DNA of 64,000 nt, from assembly GCA_947846985.1 (NCBI GenBank), contig CANTUZ010000008.1:27671352-27735351 (forward strand), written 5' to 3'. This document shows, in pieces, positions 37,301 to 49,530 of the stretch. Below the pieces are notes generated by a model that was not told the DNA's origin, did no database searches, and saw only the letters and a program-made list of their open reading frames with translations. This DNA is from Fratercula arctica. Lineage: Eukaryota > Chordata > Aves > Charadriiformes > Alcidae. The translations under genes and the position numbers were made by a program. Position 1 is the stretch's first letter. Each line of letters begins with the position of its first letter.

Positions 37301-40300
37301 GACTTAGAATCCGAGTCCAAATCCAAATATCACAGCTTCTGCCTATCTCTGTTTCTCATGAGTTTGAAGTCATCAGCATTTGAGATAATTTTTAACAGCA
37401 GAGCTGAAACGAAGCATCAGAGCTGGCCTTTGCAGGAACGCAGAATAGATCTGACTGTGGCCGGTAGATACTGGCAGAGCTGCCAGTAACGAGAGACCGT
37501 CACAGCTCACATCATCTGCTGGGACAGATAAAGCAAACCCACTTGCACAAAAGGGTGGGGAGGGAGGAAGTAACAGTAAAAAAGAGGATTAAAAACTAAG
37601 CAGAAGTGTATTTATACATTTAAGAATAATGCTTACGTATGCATACACATATGAAAGCTCACAATAGCGTATTTAATCATTTTGCTAAAAGCTTGGGGGG
37701 GGTCAGTGCAGGTCACAGAGCAGAGATTCAGGCAGCAGAGAGTGGAGGAGAAAAGCTCATAGGAGAAGGAAACAAAAAAGTCAACTGGAAAGAGAGCATT
37801 TAACTTTTTGGGGAGGAATTCTGAAAAGAGCTGCCTAAGATAAGAGAACTAATGCAACCCGACGTCTTCATTTCTTATTAATGTGGAGCAAAAAACTGTA
37901 ATGAGGATATGTGAGAGATTACAACAAACACATTGCAGGGGCACCTAGGAGAGAGAGAAAATCCCTGAATCACTTGCCAACTAGATAAGGAAGCTTTGAT
38001 ACAAAAATAGCAATGAATATCAGCTACAGATGTTCAGTACCTTTGTTCCCCTACCAAAGAAAAGCCCATCAAGTGAGGGCTGGTATTTCCAGTTTCAAGT
38101 CTGATAACAGATCTACCTTGAAACGAGAGCTCAGGCGCTGGGGCACAGCCCACTGTACAGGATTTTGCCAACACTCACAGCCTTTATTTTAATACCCTGT
38201 GCTTCTGCACGCTGCAAAATAGATCCTCTCTAATGGAAAGTTAAAAAGGAAACAGAGGTCAAAGCTTCTGTTTTCAGCAATGTACTTCAGCAGTGACTGT
38301 ATGCCCAAAAGGGTGATCCCTGGGATGCTGTGCTCTGCGCTGGGACCGCACCGCTCGGTGTGAGGGGAGGGCAGAGCAGCACCACACTTTTTCAGTCCAG
38401 GACACCCAGGGCTTGGGTCCAGCTCACAGGGAAACCCAGGAAAGACAGAGAGAGAAACTGCCACCCTGTGGAAGAGAAAAGTGGCATTGGTGCATAAAAG
38501 CTTCTGCAGGCTTTTTCAGCAGCAGCAGCCATTTCCCCGGGGCTCTCCTGAGGGCAGCTTTTTGGCCTCGCAACTTCCAAATATTTAGCCATGCCGGTTC
38601 ATCCTCTCCAGGATTCTTCATGGTTGACCGGGAAGATGAGGCAGCGCAGGGATGTCTCCACCAGCCCTGTGGTCTCTCTTCCCACCCTGCAGAAGTTTCA
38701 TTTTCCCTGTTGTGCTGCCATGTCAAAATGAGAGGGAATCGTGTGTGTGGAATGGCTCCTGCAGCCACATTACCCCGGCAAAAGTCAACAATAAGCTTCT
38801 GCTGTGTCCAACAGAAGCCTTGAGATCACGAGTAATTTGATACTAATGATTTCATTATGCATTTTCAGAACTTTCACTTTAATATCTCAATATATTCCCC
38901 AGAGCATAAGACAACAATTTTCAGGCCAAATGGAATTAACGAGGCTGGGTAACGTTTGCGTGTTTCAATATTCCAGTTCCTGTGAGAAGATATGTTTATG
39001 TTCGTCAATCTAAATAACTACAAAAACCATTCATTTTACCATATGACTTTAGCAGAGCCTGGGGCAGGCTACCAAAACTGTGTCCTTTGCTCATTATAAC
39101 CAATACTCCAGCTAGAAAAGAACTTTAGTTGTGTATTCCCAATTTCTTCATTTTATGCGCTTTTTAAATATATAGACATGTGCCAGCATATTTCACAGGT
39201 CTTTTGATGTTTTATTATCTCTGTACGTGGGCGGTTTGGTTCCAGCTGTAGTTTGAAGTGCAAATTTGCCTCTCAGTTTTCCTATGTGAAGGTTAAAAAT
39301 ACAGTCGTGAAACAGCCCCCACGCATTTTTTTCTGTGTTTCCAAAGCAGAAATCTCAAACAAAGCACTTTTCTTCGAACATTTGCATTATATTTTTTTTA
39401 AAAAATCAAATAAATAAATGACAATTAGCCATTAAATAAACATAAAGATCTTAGAGGCCCACTGTCCCTAGATATTTCTGCATATCCCTGAAGCGTTAGC
39501 CATAATGCCCACCCTGTTAAAAATCTCTTCGGAGCAACAGGCGTAGCAGCAAAAGGAATCACGATGGGTTGGAGATTAACTCGGCACCTGCCATTTTCAG
39601 CCCACTGTGCACTTCTGGTGCTTTGCATCTTATTGTGATTCATATGGAAATGACGAGATGGATCCCAAACTGAGCTTTACTTTAAAAATCAAATGTATCA
39701 TCTATTTATTAAATGAGCATTTCCATCTGACATACTGAAAACAGATATGAAAGTGTTAGCTATGAGTTATTTTTCATTCTTTATTTGGCGTTCTTGCAAA
39801 GCAGGACGTTATTTTCCCAGTCCTGCTGGTCCGTCGGTCAATGGCAGCAGCAACCACTACAACATGGCTCCTGGGAATTTGGCTTTCTGAAGGATTTTTG
39901 AAATCATGCCAGCTGTGCTGCACGCGCCAGTGAAGAGAGAAGGAGGCAGCATGTTACTTGAGTATTTTGTTCTCTATGTCTGAAAAACTTAGGAGGGTTT
40001 TCTAGATTTTTCTATGGAAATGAATGTTTAAAAGTAATCCCAGAGCTCTCAAGCTTTAAGTGCTGTCACGAAGACTAGAAAGGGCTAAAGGGAGCTTGCT
40101 GACTTTTAAAATTAACGCCTTTTTAAAAGACGAAAAGTTGCATAAGGGTCTTTCCAGGAAACCAGGTACGAGTGGAGGGACCAGAGTGTGCCCCTCGGCC
40201 AGCTGGGCTGAGCTAGCTTGGAGTGCCCTAGCAAGCATTCGCTGCTGGTGCAGAGCAGAAGTAAATGATTACTTCTGTGCAACAAAAGGCAGCAGGGAGA

Positions 40301-40999
40301 GAAGCATAGTTTGCTCAGTCAAATTTTCTCCTCACAATGATCTTGAGGCCCTTTGTGCCGCATATAGTTCTGTACTACTGCACTAACCTTATGAAGAGGT
40401 TAAACCTCTCATTGAAACAGTCAGACATTGAGAGAAAGGAACTAAAAAGGAGGTTTTTTTCCAATTTCTTTGACTTCAAGACTCTCGAGGTGCTGCTTTT
40501 TAAGCTTAATGAGAACAGACAGAAGTGTGATTTTTAGGTTGCAGATGCTCCTTTTAATGATGTCAGCAGATTAGAGCTGAAGCAGTAGCTGCAAACAAGT
40601 GGTTGTAAGTGACCTGATCCCATACTGTTGATATGCTGTACCTTTCCCAGGTGGTTCTTCTGCTGCTGCTCAACATAAGAAAATTAGGTGCAATACTGAT
40701 GATAAAGTGGGGTTTTTTTAATCCATGCTGGCCGATGGTAATAAGATTCTTAATCCACCAAATGCTGCCATGACAGAACTGAATTTGATCTGTGGTTTGG
40801 TCATTTCTTTATTCATTTGGATTCATTTTGCTTTGTTAATATTTGTAACCCTTTCCCTGGAGGCAGCCTTTCTTTTCCTTCTTTTCCAGCTTTGTAACCC
40901 CTTGTCCTTTGCGTATCCCTGACTTTCAATTTCCTTTCCCCACTGCTGTCTATGTAGTTTACTGACACCTTTTTTCTCTTTCTCTCCCCTCTCTTTCAG
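31321..40999. other. Long non-coding stretch
   Basis: No confident gene. Features noticed are a 300-base GC-balanced block at 31707-32024 open in several frames on both strands, a plus-strand open frame of 170 codons (36713-37225) with no splice support, poly(A) near 35307-35322, GC-richer blocks at 35370-35580 and 38400-38720, and a block at about 39100-39720 whose retained CpGs and TAAT-type motifs resemble conserved non-coding DNA. None of these is a supported gene. Confidence 0.4.
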
Positions 41000-41025
41000 C
41001 CCGATACAAGCTATGCATTTTCCAG
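41000..41025 (+). other. Candidate 26-nt microexon
   Basis: A near-ideal 3' splice site precedes it: a branch-point-like TTTACTGAC at about 40958-40966, then roughly 30 bases of almost pure C and T ending in CAG at 40997-40999. The segment ends TTCCAG and is followed by GTAGGCTG, a usable 5' splice site. All three frames are open across 26 bases (for example PDTSYAFS), so coding phase cannot be decided. Microexons of this size are typical of neuronal genes. No partner exon was identified. Confidence 0.35.
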
Positions 41026-44000
41026 GTAGGCTGAACTGTAAGAGTGTGTCTTTTCATTTGTGGGAGATATGAAATATTAAAACCAACATTTCCTCGCTTC
41101 ACTCTCAGTAAGAGCTTAAAGGAGCTGTTACAAGGATTATTTTTCCTCTACTTACTAGAAAACAAAGATAAAATTGTAGCTTTCAAGTAGGTCATTTAAT
41201 CTTAGAACATTTAATTGTGAGGTTGCCAGCCGTGATTTGATTTCTCATCTTCTTTTGTTCCAAGGTTACAAACCCTCCAATTCATTTACATTTATAAACA
41301 ATGTTCCCACTATATTACATGCATGGATTATTAGGAACACCTCCCAGTAGAGTACTGTCAACTTTTTGTACATAATTAATTAAAAGCCTCAAAGTTACCT
41401 TTTATCAAACTTTCACAGAGGTTTAGCATATCAGAAATCTTAAAATGAAAGAACTCTATTTAGACCAAAGGGCTATGCAGCTTACCCAAGTAAGGAAATA
41501 CTCTTTATTTCATGGGATTTAAAAAAAAAAAAAAGGATTAAAGCCAAAGTGGAAATCACCTAGGGCAGAATGTGGTTGCACTGATAACAGAATTATATTT
41601 CACAGTAAAGGGAGCCAAACTCTGGCTCTAATTAACAGTCCAGTTCTGATGAAATAAGTCAAAGGAGAAAACTGCCAGCCCAAAACTATGATCCTACCTG
41701 CAAAAGAATTGAGGTGGGAGTAATAAGTGACCCCTAACAGTTAAACTGCTTATAAATCATCCGCGAGAGGGAAAAAGACTGGAAATGCAAAGCTCTGCCT
41801 ATCTGCATGGCTGCTGCTTTTTACAGTAGTTCCTCAAAAGCAAATCGAGCCTTTCAGCTTCAAATTAACTTGCAAAACTTTGAATCGGAGGCCAGGTCAA
41901 TCTCACACAGGCCCTGTGCATGCGGGAGTCCACACATTATCATCCTAATTTCATACTTGCTATGTGCAGCATGTGTGAGTAGGTCTGGGATGGCCCCACA
42001 GCACTGGGGGTGAGCTGGCTAGTAGGAGAAACACACATTTCTCCTTGCATGCCTTAAAAAAGCCCCTTTTTTGTGTGTGTTTCCTTGCTATCCTAAACAC
42101 ATTTTGGATCTCTAACTGTGAACTCTCTGCTGGGGGAAGTACCACGATGAATATGATTTATAGGCAGCAAATGTCCCTTTGATTCAGACCATTGCTGGCA
42201 CGGAACAAATAAATGCAAAACTCTCAACATCATGGTCCAGCGTTTAGCATTTTACTGGGAATTTTGGGGCAGGGCTTGTTGCCTGTAAGAGCATTACTAC
42301 TTTGCATAAATTTTGCTATGAAAGTCAAAATGTTTGGTGAGCTTAAAGGCTTATTCCTTTTCTTTCCCTTAAAACAAATTACTGTTGAAACCAGGCTCTG
42401 CTGTAGGTAGCAGTGTGATGAGCACAGGAGATACTTCTCATGATTTCACAAGTTAGTGGACTGGACGCTGTCACAGAGGTGAATTATCTGGAATATGAAT
42501 GATGGTTACGTTCCCACCGTTCACTCTGATGGCCAGGAGATAACGTGGGCTCTGTATATGAGACGAGGAAATCTTCGAGACATACTGCCAGCTCTTATAA
42601 TTTTTAACAGCAGATTGAAACCATTTCCCAGGATCAACAACTTTCTGCTTTTCAAATGCTATAAAAAGCAGCTTTGCAATGTGGCTATGTGCCAAGGAGT
42701 TTTCCTTCTCCTGGTAGGTCACCAATGGTGCAGCAGCACTTTCACTGAACAGACAGTTTCCCTCTAGAGAAAGTTATATATTTAGTGTCTCAAATGCTAG
42801 GTTAGATGTCAGATTTAATTTGAAACCTGAGATGCTGTAATTCAGAAGAAACTCTTGGCAAAGTGTTCATGATTGAACAAGAGGACACTGGTTTTACTAA
42901 AAGGAGTTCTCTCATTCTGCTTGATATTAATTATCTTTAATGATTAATGGTTTACCAAAAAAAAATTAAGAAAGCAAAGGCTAGCAGAATCTCTAAAGTT
43001 CCCTATGGTACTAAAAGACAACAAAAGTTAAAGATCCTAACGATGGAGTCTTTCCTCTTATCTGCCCTCTTACCAGTGCCCAGAGCACCACTATACTGTC
43101 TATAACAAAGAAAAATTCCCCTTCCAAGAGACTGAAACTGGAATTTTGATGTAACAAGATAGGAATGCAAATATTACACCTTGTTGCATCCTGAATGAGT
43201 AATTTACTACCTGAACCTTGAACACAACGGTACATTATGTATTGCACTTATTCTAAGCTGTCTATGCATTTCTTCTACACACACAAGCCAAAATGCACAT
43301 GACTGCTCTTACAGAAATAACTTGGTCATCTTAGAAGCTTACACTTGTTTTAGTTCAGTGGATCAGCTCACGATATTTCATGCATTCCCCTTATACGTAT
43401 CTACATCTAAGGTCCTCATCCTGGGCTTCATTTATATTCAATGGAGATCTGGTAAATGAGTCTAGAACATGGGCTATCTTAACATAAAACAGATGTCTAC
43501 ATTTGCTCAGATGTATCATATCCTGACTTCTACCAATTATAACAACTGGATATCCAATGGTGAGAGAGATATCCCTGGGTAACTGCCTCAGATGTAAACA
43601 GAAATACTAAATACCATCACCCCGAGTTCCTGCAACAGCTTTATATTCTGTCAAGCATGGTGCTTTGGACTCAGAAGTTTATAGATGTAAAAAGTAATCA
43701 AACATTTTCCTTTTCTTTGAATAGATACAAAGGGAAGCTAAAGTAAGGTACAACACTAGCAAAAATCAGTTACCTGTTACTGATCTGTAGTCTTCAACAA
43801 AAGGGGTGAAAATTTTCTCTCTGTAAGTAGCAGAAGTCACTTGAAAAGGCTTGGATATTGACAACTTTCTGAGTCATTTTCATAAAACACTGAGATTGTA
43901 TGAACTGCAGTAAAAAGCACTGATTGCCACTTCAAGACTTCTATTTGAAAGCACAGGACACTCCTCCTGCTGTCTTTCTTCATCCTGTGTAATATCTTGC

Positions 44001-44790
44001 AGAAATGCTGTAAACCCATTTTCTTAAAGGAAAAAATCACTGCCATTAGTGTCTTTCAGGACACCTCCTATAAATAGTTAAAATTGCCCTGCTTTACTCA
44101 GTTTAATTATTTATTTGGAGAATAATTACTTTAGATGTCATATCCATTATCATGGAAGTTGTAAATGATCCTGAAACCAAAATGAATGCTGTCTTCTCAA
44201 GATCAGTAACCTTAGCATTACAGACACTATTTTAATTGTTGTTTCATTGCAGAATCCATATAGAATAAGAATGAAATGTGAATCTCAAACTGCCCTGAGA
44301 TTTAGTTTAGAAGAGCTAATAAAACCTACAGATAACAAGACGTGAAGGATTTCCCATTGCAGATGCTTGTTTGTGCCTGTCAAAGTCTTGCAGAAAATAA
44401 TATATCCCTCAGCAGCAATGGAATAGGTAAAAGAAGTAGTACTAATGGAGACTCAGTGTGAAATGTTAATATATTGTGATAGAATATCGTTGTTAAACCT
44501 AGAGTCAATGAACTTGAATTATTTTCTCTCCATCAAAACCTAATCCTTCCACTCACACATATGTGCGAAAAGTAGATCCCTACCAAGACCAAAACTGAAC
44601 AGGCTTCTACTCAGTAAAGAAACGTAAAATTTGTTTATTAAATTTATTAAATATTCAATTGATTTCTTGACAGTTTGCACACATCTGCCCAGTGAAACAT
44701 CAACCTTGCTCACCTCTCAGAAGGACAATGAATTTTTTCACTAAACATATTGTTGCAGTTAAGCACTTCCACAATGCTCATCTCCTGTCA
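41026..44790. other. Non-coding stretch, nothing supported
   Basis: AT-rich sequence with a poly(A) run near 41520-41534 and short open frames. A minus-strand segment ending at a GTAAGAGG donor near 43073 is hydrophobic and open but short and without a good acceptor. I see no gene, repeat family or RNA. Confidence 0.45.
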
Positions 44791-44794
44791 CTGA

Positions 44795-45080
44795 ACAGGA
44801 GAACATGTGGACTGGGTCAGACCAAAGATCCGTCCAACCCACTAACCTATCTCCAGTAGCAGCTGAAGGCAGATGGCCAGGGGAGAGCTGAAGGCTACAG
44901 CCTGAAGTCTGACACTTCCCTTAACAGTCCCTCAGCTGCCAATCATCCACAGTCCAGGGACTGCTGGAGCTGCGTGGGGTTTCTTTGCTCCTAGTCACAT
45001 CCACTGGACATCCCCTCCCACAATGTGCCCAGGCTTCTCCTCGAGCCATGGAAACCTTCAGCTTTCAGTATTACTTTTAG
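44795..45080 (+). repeat. Old amniote interspersed repeat, CR1/L3-like
   Basis: The segment beginning TGGACTGGGTCAGACCAAAG and followed by a diverged ATCCGTCCAACCCACTAACC resembles a widespread amniote repeat family with the core GGTCAGACCAAAGGTCCAT. I recall it as part of old CR1/L3-type LINE sequence, but I am not certain of the class. It is heavily diverged, so insertion is ancient compared with the other CR1 copies here. Confidence 0.4.
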
Positions 45081-48000
45081 CGCAGGATGTTACATGAAGA
45101 CCAATCCTACCCAGCCTCTCCGCGCGAGAGTTGGCAGTAATTGCGTTCTGTCTATGCAGATTTTCCAGTTGTGCCTATTTAACCATTAGTCTTCATTTCT
45201 GATTCTGTACCATTCTTCCTCATCATACCCTTTTCTATATATAGCATATTTGCATTCACACATTTGTGCTTTATTATTGTGTTGGTTTGTTTTGTATTTC
45301 AGTGCTTATGAACTATGAGAGACTGTGTATTCCTGGAAAATGTTTTGTTCCATGACCTAAAAGCAGCCCAGGCATTTCCCTTTACCCAGAATCAACACTG
45401 TCACCATCTCAATACTGTTTCTCAAGAGGAACGTTCCATAACATGGAGAATAAGAGGAATATTGTTAGGTACAAACAAAGGGGTTTACTTTTTTTACTTG
45501 GAAAAGAGCCTACTATCTGTTCTCACCTGTGTAAGGTTCACTCCCACACCTACCCTGTATTGCTAGTTCATTTCGGCAGATTTAAATACTTAAGGGCAAG
45601 TTTTGTATTATTTCTACCAGAAGCCAACTTTCTAATTTCTGAACATATAAACTGTTGTTTTTTCAACCATCTTTCAGGGCTTGCTATATTGGATTTAAAA
45701 CCTTCTCTACTTCTCATTTACTATATGCCACGTTTTTTAATTGCAACCAAAATACCATCTGTGCTAAAATTTGTTACATGAGGTTTTTGCTTTGGATATC
45801 AACTATTTCTATAAAATATCACTTAAAATCAATTAGTCACTTTGGACATAAATATAAACTAAACAAACAGTTACATATATCTTCCTGTGCCTTTTTTCCT
45901 TTAGCTTTTATGGTATTTTGAGAAGCACCAGATTCGCCTGATGAATGGTTGCCTATTTAATGACAACAGATAAAAATTCTGTAACAGCAGCTGGGAAAAA
46001 ATACAGGGGGAAAATATATCACTCTGCTTATCATCATACTGAATGAGGGAAAATATCCTGAAGCTTAAACTAGCAACTAAGAAGACTCATATCTCCTCCA
46101 TCTGTCCTCAAGGCTGGTGTCAGACATGGGGTGATGGCCAGTGAGGATCCCGTGCCCTTCAGCAAGCTGGGGGCCAGTCTGGGGAGGCAGAGATACAGGC
46201 CCCAGGCAGGAGAAACTCCTGTTGCAGGGATGGGAACATAAAGTTACTGCCACAGCTGAGCCAAGGAGGGGAAGCAGTTGGGAAGGTAGCTCAGGATTTG
46301 TGGCTATCTTTTAGGCAGGAATACAAACTACAGAGGCTAGAGACAAGCCTTTTTTTGTTGCTGTTGTTTTTTAATCTAATTAGAGATTGTCTTTTGCCTG
46401 TGCTGCCAACCTAAATGTTCAAAAATCGTAAATCAGGATCCCAAGCACAAGAGGTCTGACTTTAAAAAGCATGAACTTTAAAAAAAACGTTGTCCGTCTT
46501 TGCCCCTGAACACTATTACAAGAAGGTTTCCAAGGCTTTGAGGGACACCAGCATTATACATCTGAACTTCTGGAGCTGCAACAGCTACAGACTTCATTGG
46601 AATTCCTTTGGTTTTTTTCTACATTTGTGTTATTGCACATCTCCACATAGTGGGCCTTTAATATCACACAATGCCTTGACACCAGATTCCTGGGGACCAC
46701 AGGTGAAGTCAGAGAGACATTCCAGGGTCTGTGGGCTTCTCTGAACTTCACTGGGCTGCAAAATTAGCCAAGGAATATTCCTCCCTGCACCCCGTCAAAA
46801 ACACCTCCATGATCTCCATATTAATATTTACGTTGTGTTGGCACCTGCGGCATGCTGGATACTGCCTCTATGTAAGATGTGGGGCTTTCAACTGTGTACT
46901 CACAATCAGGTTAATCTCCTTTAAGTATGGGTTGCTACTAAGAAGGAAACTCCATCCTGCCATTTGCTGCCCAATCTGTAGAGCAGACACTGTGATATGG
47001 AGGAAGATGGATCATGGAAGTGATCCGGTTGAAAAAGTGATCTAACAAAAAATTACTGGATCGTTTTCAACATTGGCTCCATGAGATGATTCCCCACAGA
47101 GTCCTTCAACCATTAATGCCACCGCAAAGGAGAGGTCAGGGACACAGAGACGTCCCTTCAGTCTGCACTTAGACACAGTTAAATTGCAGTCATGGAAACA
47201 GAAAAATTCCCTGAGATCATTTGACAATCCTGCAAGTCAGAACTGTTTTTCTGCCATGCTTAGAGTCCAAGGTCTTTTTAAAGAGGACACAAATATGGGA
47301 TGGGAAATTATGGATGTCGTAGTTTTTTCTTTCATGCTTTGTCAGTCAGATCTTCATATTACAAACCCTTCAGGGCAGCGTTCACCCATCTTCCTGCCTC
47401 TACAGAAAGAGCTTTACTTGGCTTTTTAAGTAAACATGCTGGGTAATAGAGAAACCATAGAGGGAGAGGATGGTGCTACTATCATTTCTAGCAGGGGCCC
47501 AAACAAAGCTTGCTCCTCTTACATAAGTTATACAATAATGAATAACTGCATTTTGCACAATGAATCTGGAAACGGACCAGTTAGCAACCATAAAGGATCC
47601 TTCTTGACTAAATCAGCTTAATCTCACTGCCCCTTAACAGAAAGCTTACACAGCCTGTAGGTCACATGCATGTTATTTTATCTCCTTTCTCCCAGTGTAC
47701 ATGCAGTTTACACCTCTAATATGAATTTTAAAGGACTGCAGATCTTGGGGCATATCACTAAGAAATGAGGGATTTGGAAAGTAAAAGAACAAGCCATGCT
47801 ATTAGAGCACAACAGTTTACGTTCACTTTTTAAGTCTTAAGAACCGCCAACAATTGCCTTGAGAAGGCAGAGTCCCAAATGAAGTAAGCCCTGCAGGCCA
47901 GGCAAACAAAGATGTCATTTTAAGCAACTTGGTGCATGTAATAAAACAGAATCTAACCTTAAAGGGGTTTGAGGTTGTTTTTTTTCCTGAAATCCCTAAA

Positions 48001-48491
48001 ACAGAAGCTTTGCTGCTGTTGGGAAACAGTTTTACTGAGAACGCCTCTGATTGCTTTGCATGGACATGAACAATGGAAGGACACAGTCATTGCAGTAATC
48101 CTCTTGAGGGGCTTTCCCAGCACCTCCTTATAAGCTGCTAAGAAGCATGAACGAAAGCATACTACAGCCTCAGCCAGGTCCTCCCTGCCTGCCTTGAAGC
48201 CCCCAGGTAGGGGCCAGGCTGCTGGTTTGAGATCTGCAGTTTTCCTGCCGGTGCACTCACAGGGTGCCTGCTATGCACACCACAGCCCCTGCACAGCACA
48301 GCGTATGCGCTGCACGTACCGCAGCCTATGCAGTACAGGGTACATGATGTACGCCTTTCTTTTAGGCATAGACATAGATTTGTAATTCAGGACCAAAGCA
48401 AATTAGCAGAGATCTCTTGGCATCAGTGAAATGATACCAACTTACACATCGAGGATATATTTTTTAATTACTTTTTGCTATATACTGTACA
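45081..48491. other. Non-coding stretch
   Basis: A strong 3' splice-like site (ending GTATTTCAG at 45302) is followed by a short frame that stops after about 16 codons, which could be a terminal exon or chance. A GC-richer patch is at 46120-46210. At 48270-48350 a CpG-containing segment repeats TATGC and GTAC words in a loose, irregular way. None of these is a supported gene. Confidence 0.4.
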
Positions 48492-49530
48492 AAAACTGGC
48501 TGGAGGGCCAGGCCCAGAAAGTGGTGGTGAATGGATTTAAATCCAGTTGGCAGCCAGTCACAAATGGTGTTCCCCAGGGCTTGGTACTGGGACCAGTTCT
48601 CTTTAATATCTTTATCAATGACCTGGACAAGGGGGTCGAGTGCACCCTCAGTCAGTTTGCAGATGACACCAAGTTGGGTGGGGGGCGTCGATCTGCTTGA
48701 GGGTAGAAAGGCTCTGCAGAGGGATCTGGACAGGCTGGATCGATGGGCCAAGGCCAATGGTATGAGGTTCAACAAGGTCAAGTGCCGGGTCCTGCACTTG
48801 GGTCACAATAACCCCATGCAGCGTTACAGGCTTGGGGAAGAGTGGCTGGAGAGCTGCCTGGCAGAAGAGGACCTGGGGGTGCTGGTCCACTGGTGGCTGA
48901 CTACGAGCCAGCAGTGTCCCCAGGTGGCCACGAAGGCCAACAGCATCCTGGCCTGGATCAGGAACAGTGCTGTGAGTAGGACTAGGGAAGTGATCGTCTC
49001 CCTGTCCTTGGCACTGGTGAGGCCCCACCTCAAGTACTGTGTACCCCTCACTACGAGAAAGACATTGAGGTGCTGGAGCGGGTCCAGAGAAGGGCAACGA
49101 AGCTGGTGAGGGGTCTGGAGAACAAGTCTTATGAGGAGCAGCTGAGGGAGCTGGGATTGTTTAGCCTGGAGAAAAGGAGGCTGAGGGGAGACCTTATCGC
49201 TCTCTACAATTACCTGAAAGGAGGTTGTAGAGAGATGGGGGTTGGTCTCTTCTCCCAAGTAACAGACCACAGGACAAGAGGAAACAGCCTTAAGTTGTGC
49301 CAGGGGAGGTTTAGACTGGATATTAGAAAAAATTTTTACACTGAAAGGGTTATTAAGCCTTGGAACAGGCTGCCCAGGGAAGTGGTGCAGCCACCATCCC
49401 TGGAGGTATTAAAAAGATGGGTAGACATAGAGATATGGTTTAGTGATGGTTTTTGTCAGAGTTAGGTTGATGGTTGGACTAGATGATCTGAAAGGTCCCT
49501 TCCAACCTAGGCGATTCTATGATTCTATGA
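48492..49530 (+). mobile_element. CR1 LINE, 5'-truncated, with degraded reverse transcriptase
   Basis: The largest mobile element here, about 1.04 kb. The first part encodes the palm region of a CR1 reverse transcriptase with NGVPQG (48566-48583) and the catalytic FADD motif (48656-48667). Reading then shifts frame near the G run at about 48676-48683 (continuing with [17 protein letters not shown] and [17 protein letters not shown]) and again near 49050, where roughly a dozen bases appear deleted, before the C-terminal part ([26 protein letters not shown]-type block, NRLPREVV) to a stop. The 3' tail ends GATTCTATGATTCTATGA. Two frameshifts and truncation make it inactive. Its tail matches the fragment at 31181-31320. 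Confidence 0.96.

Noticed and set aside
45303..45352. Acceptor at 45302 followed by about 16 codons and a stop
   Set aside because: Could be a terminal exon, but too short to judge and without a confident partner exon.
48464..49270. Minus-strand open frames of 105-149 codons
   Set aside because: Shadow frames opposite the plus-strand CR1 reverse transcriptase.
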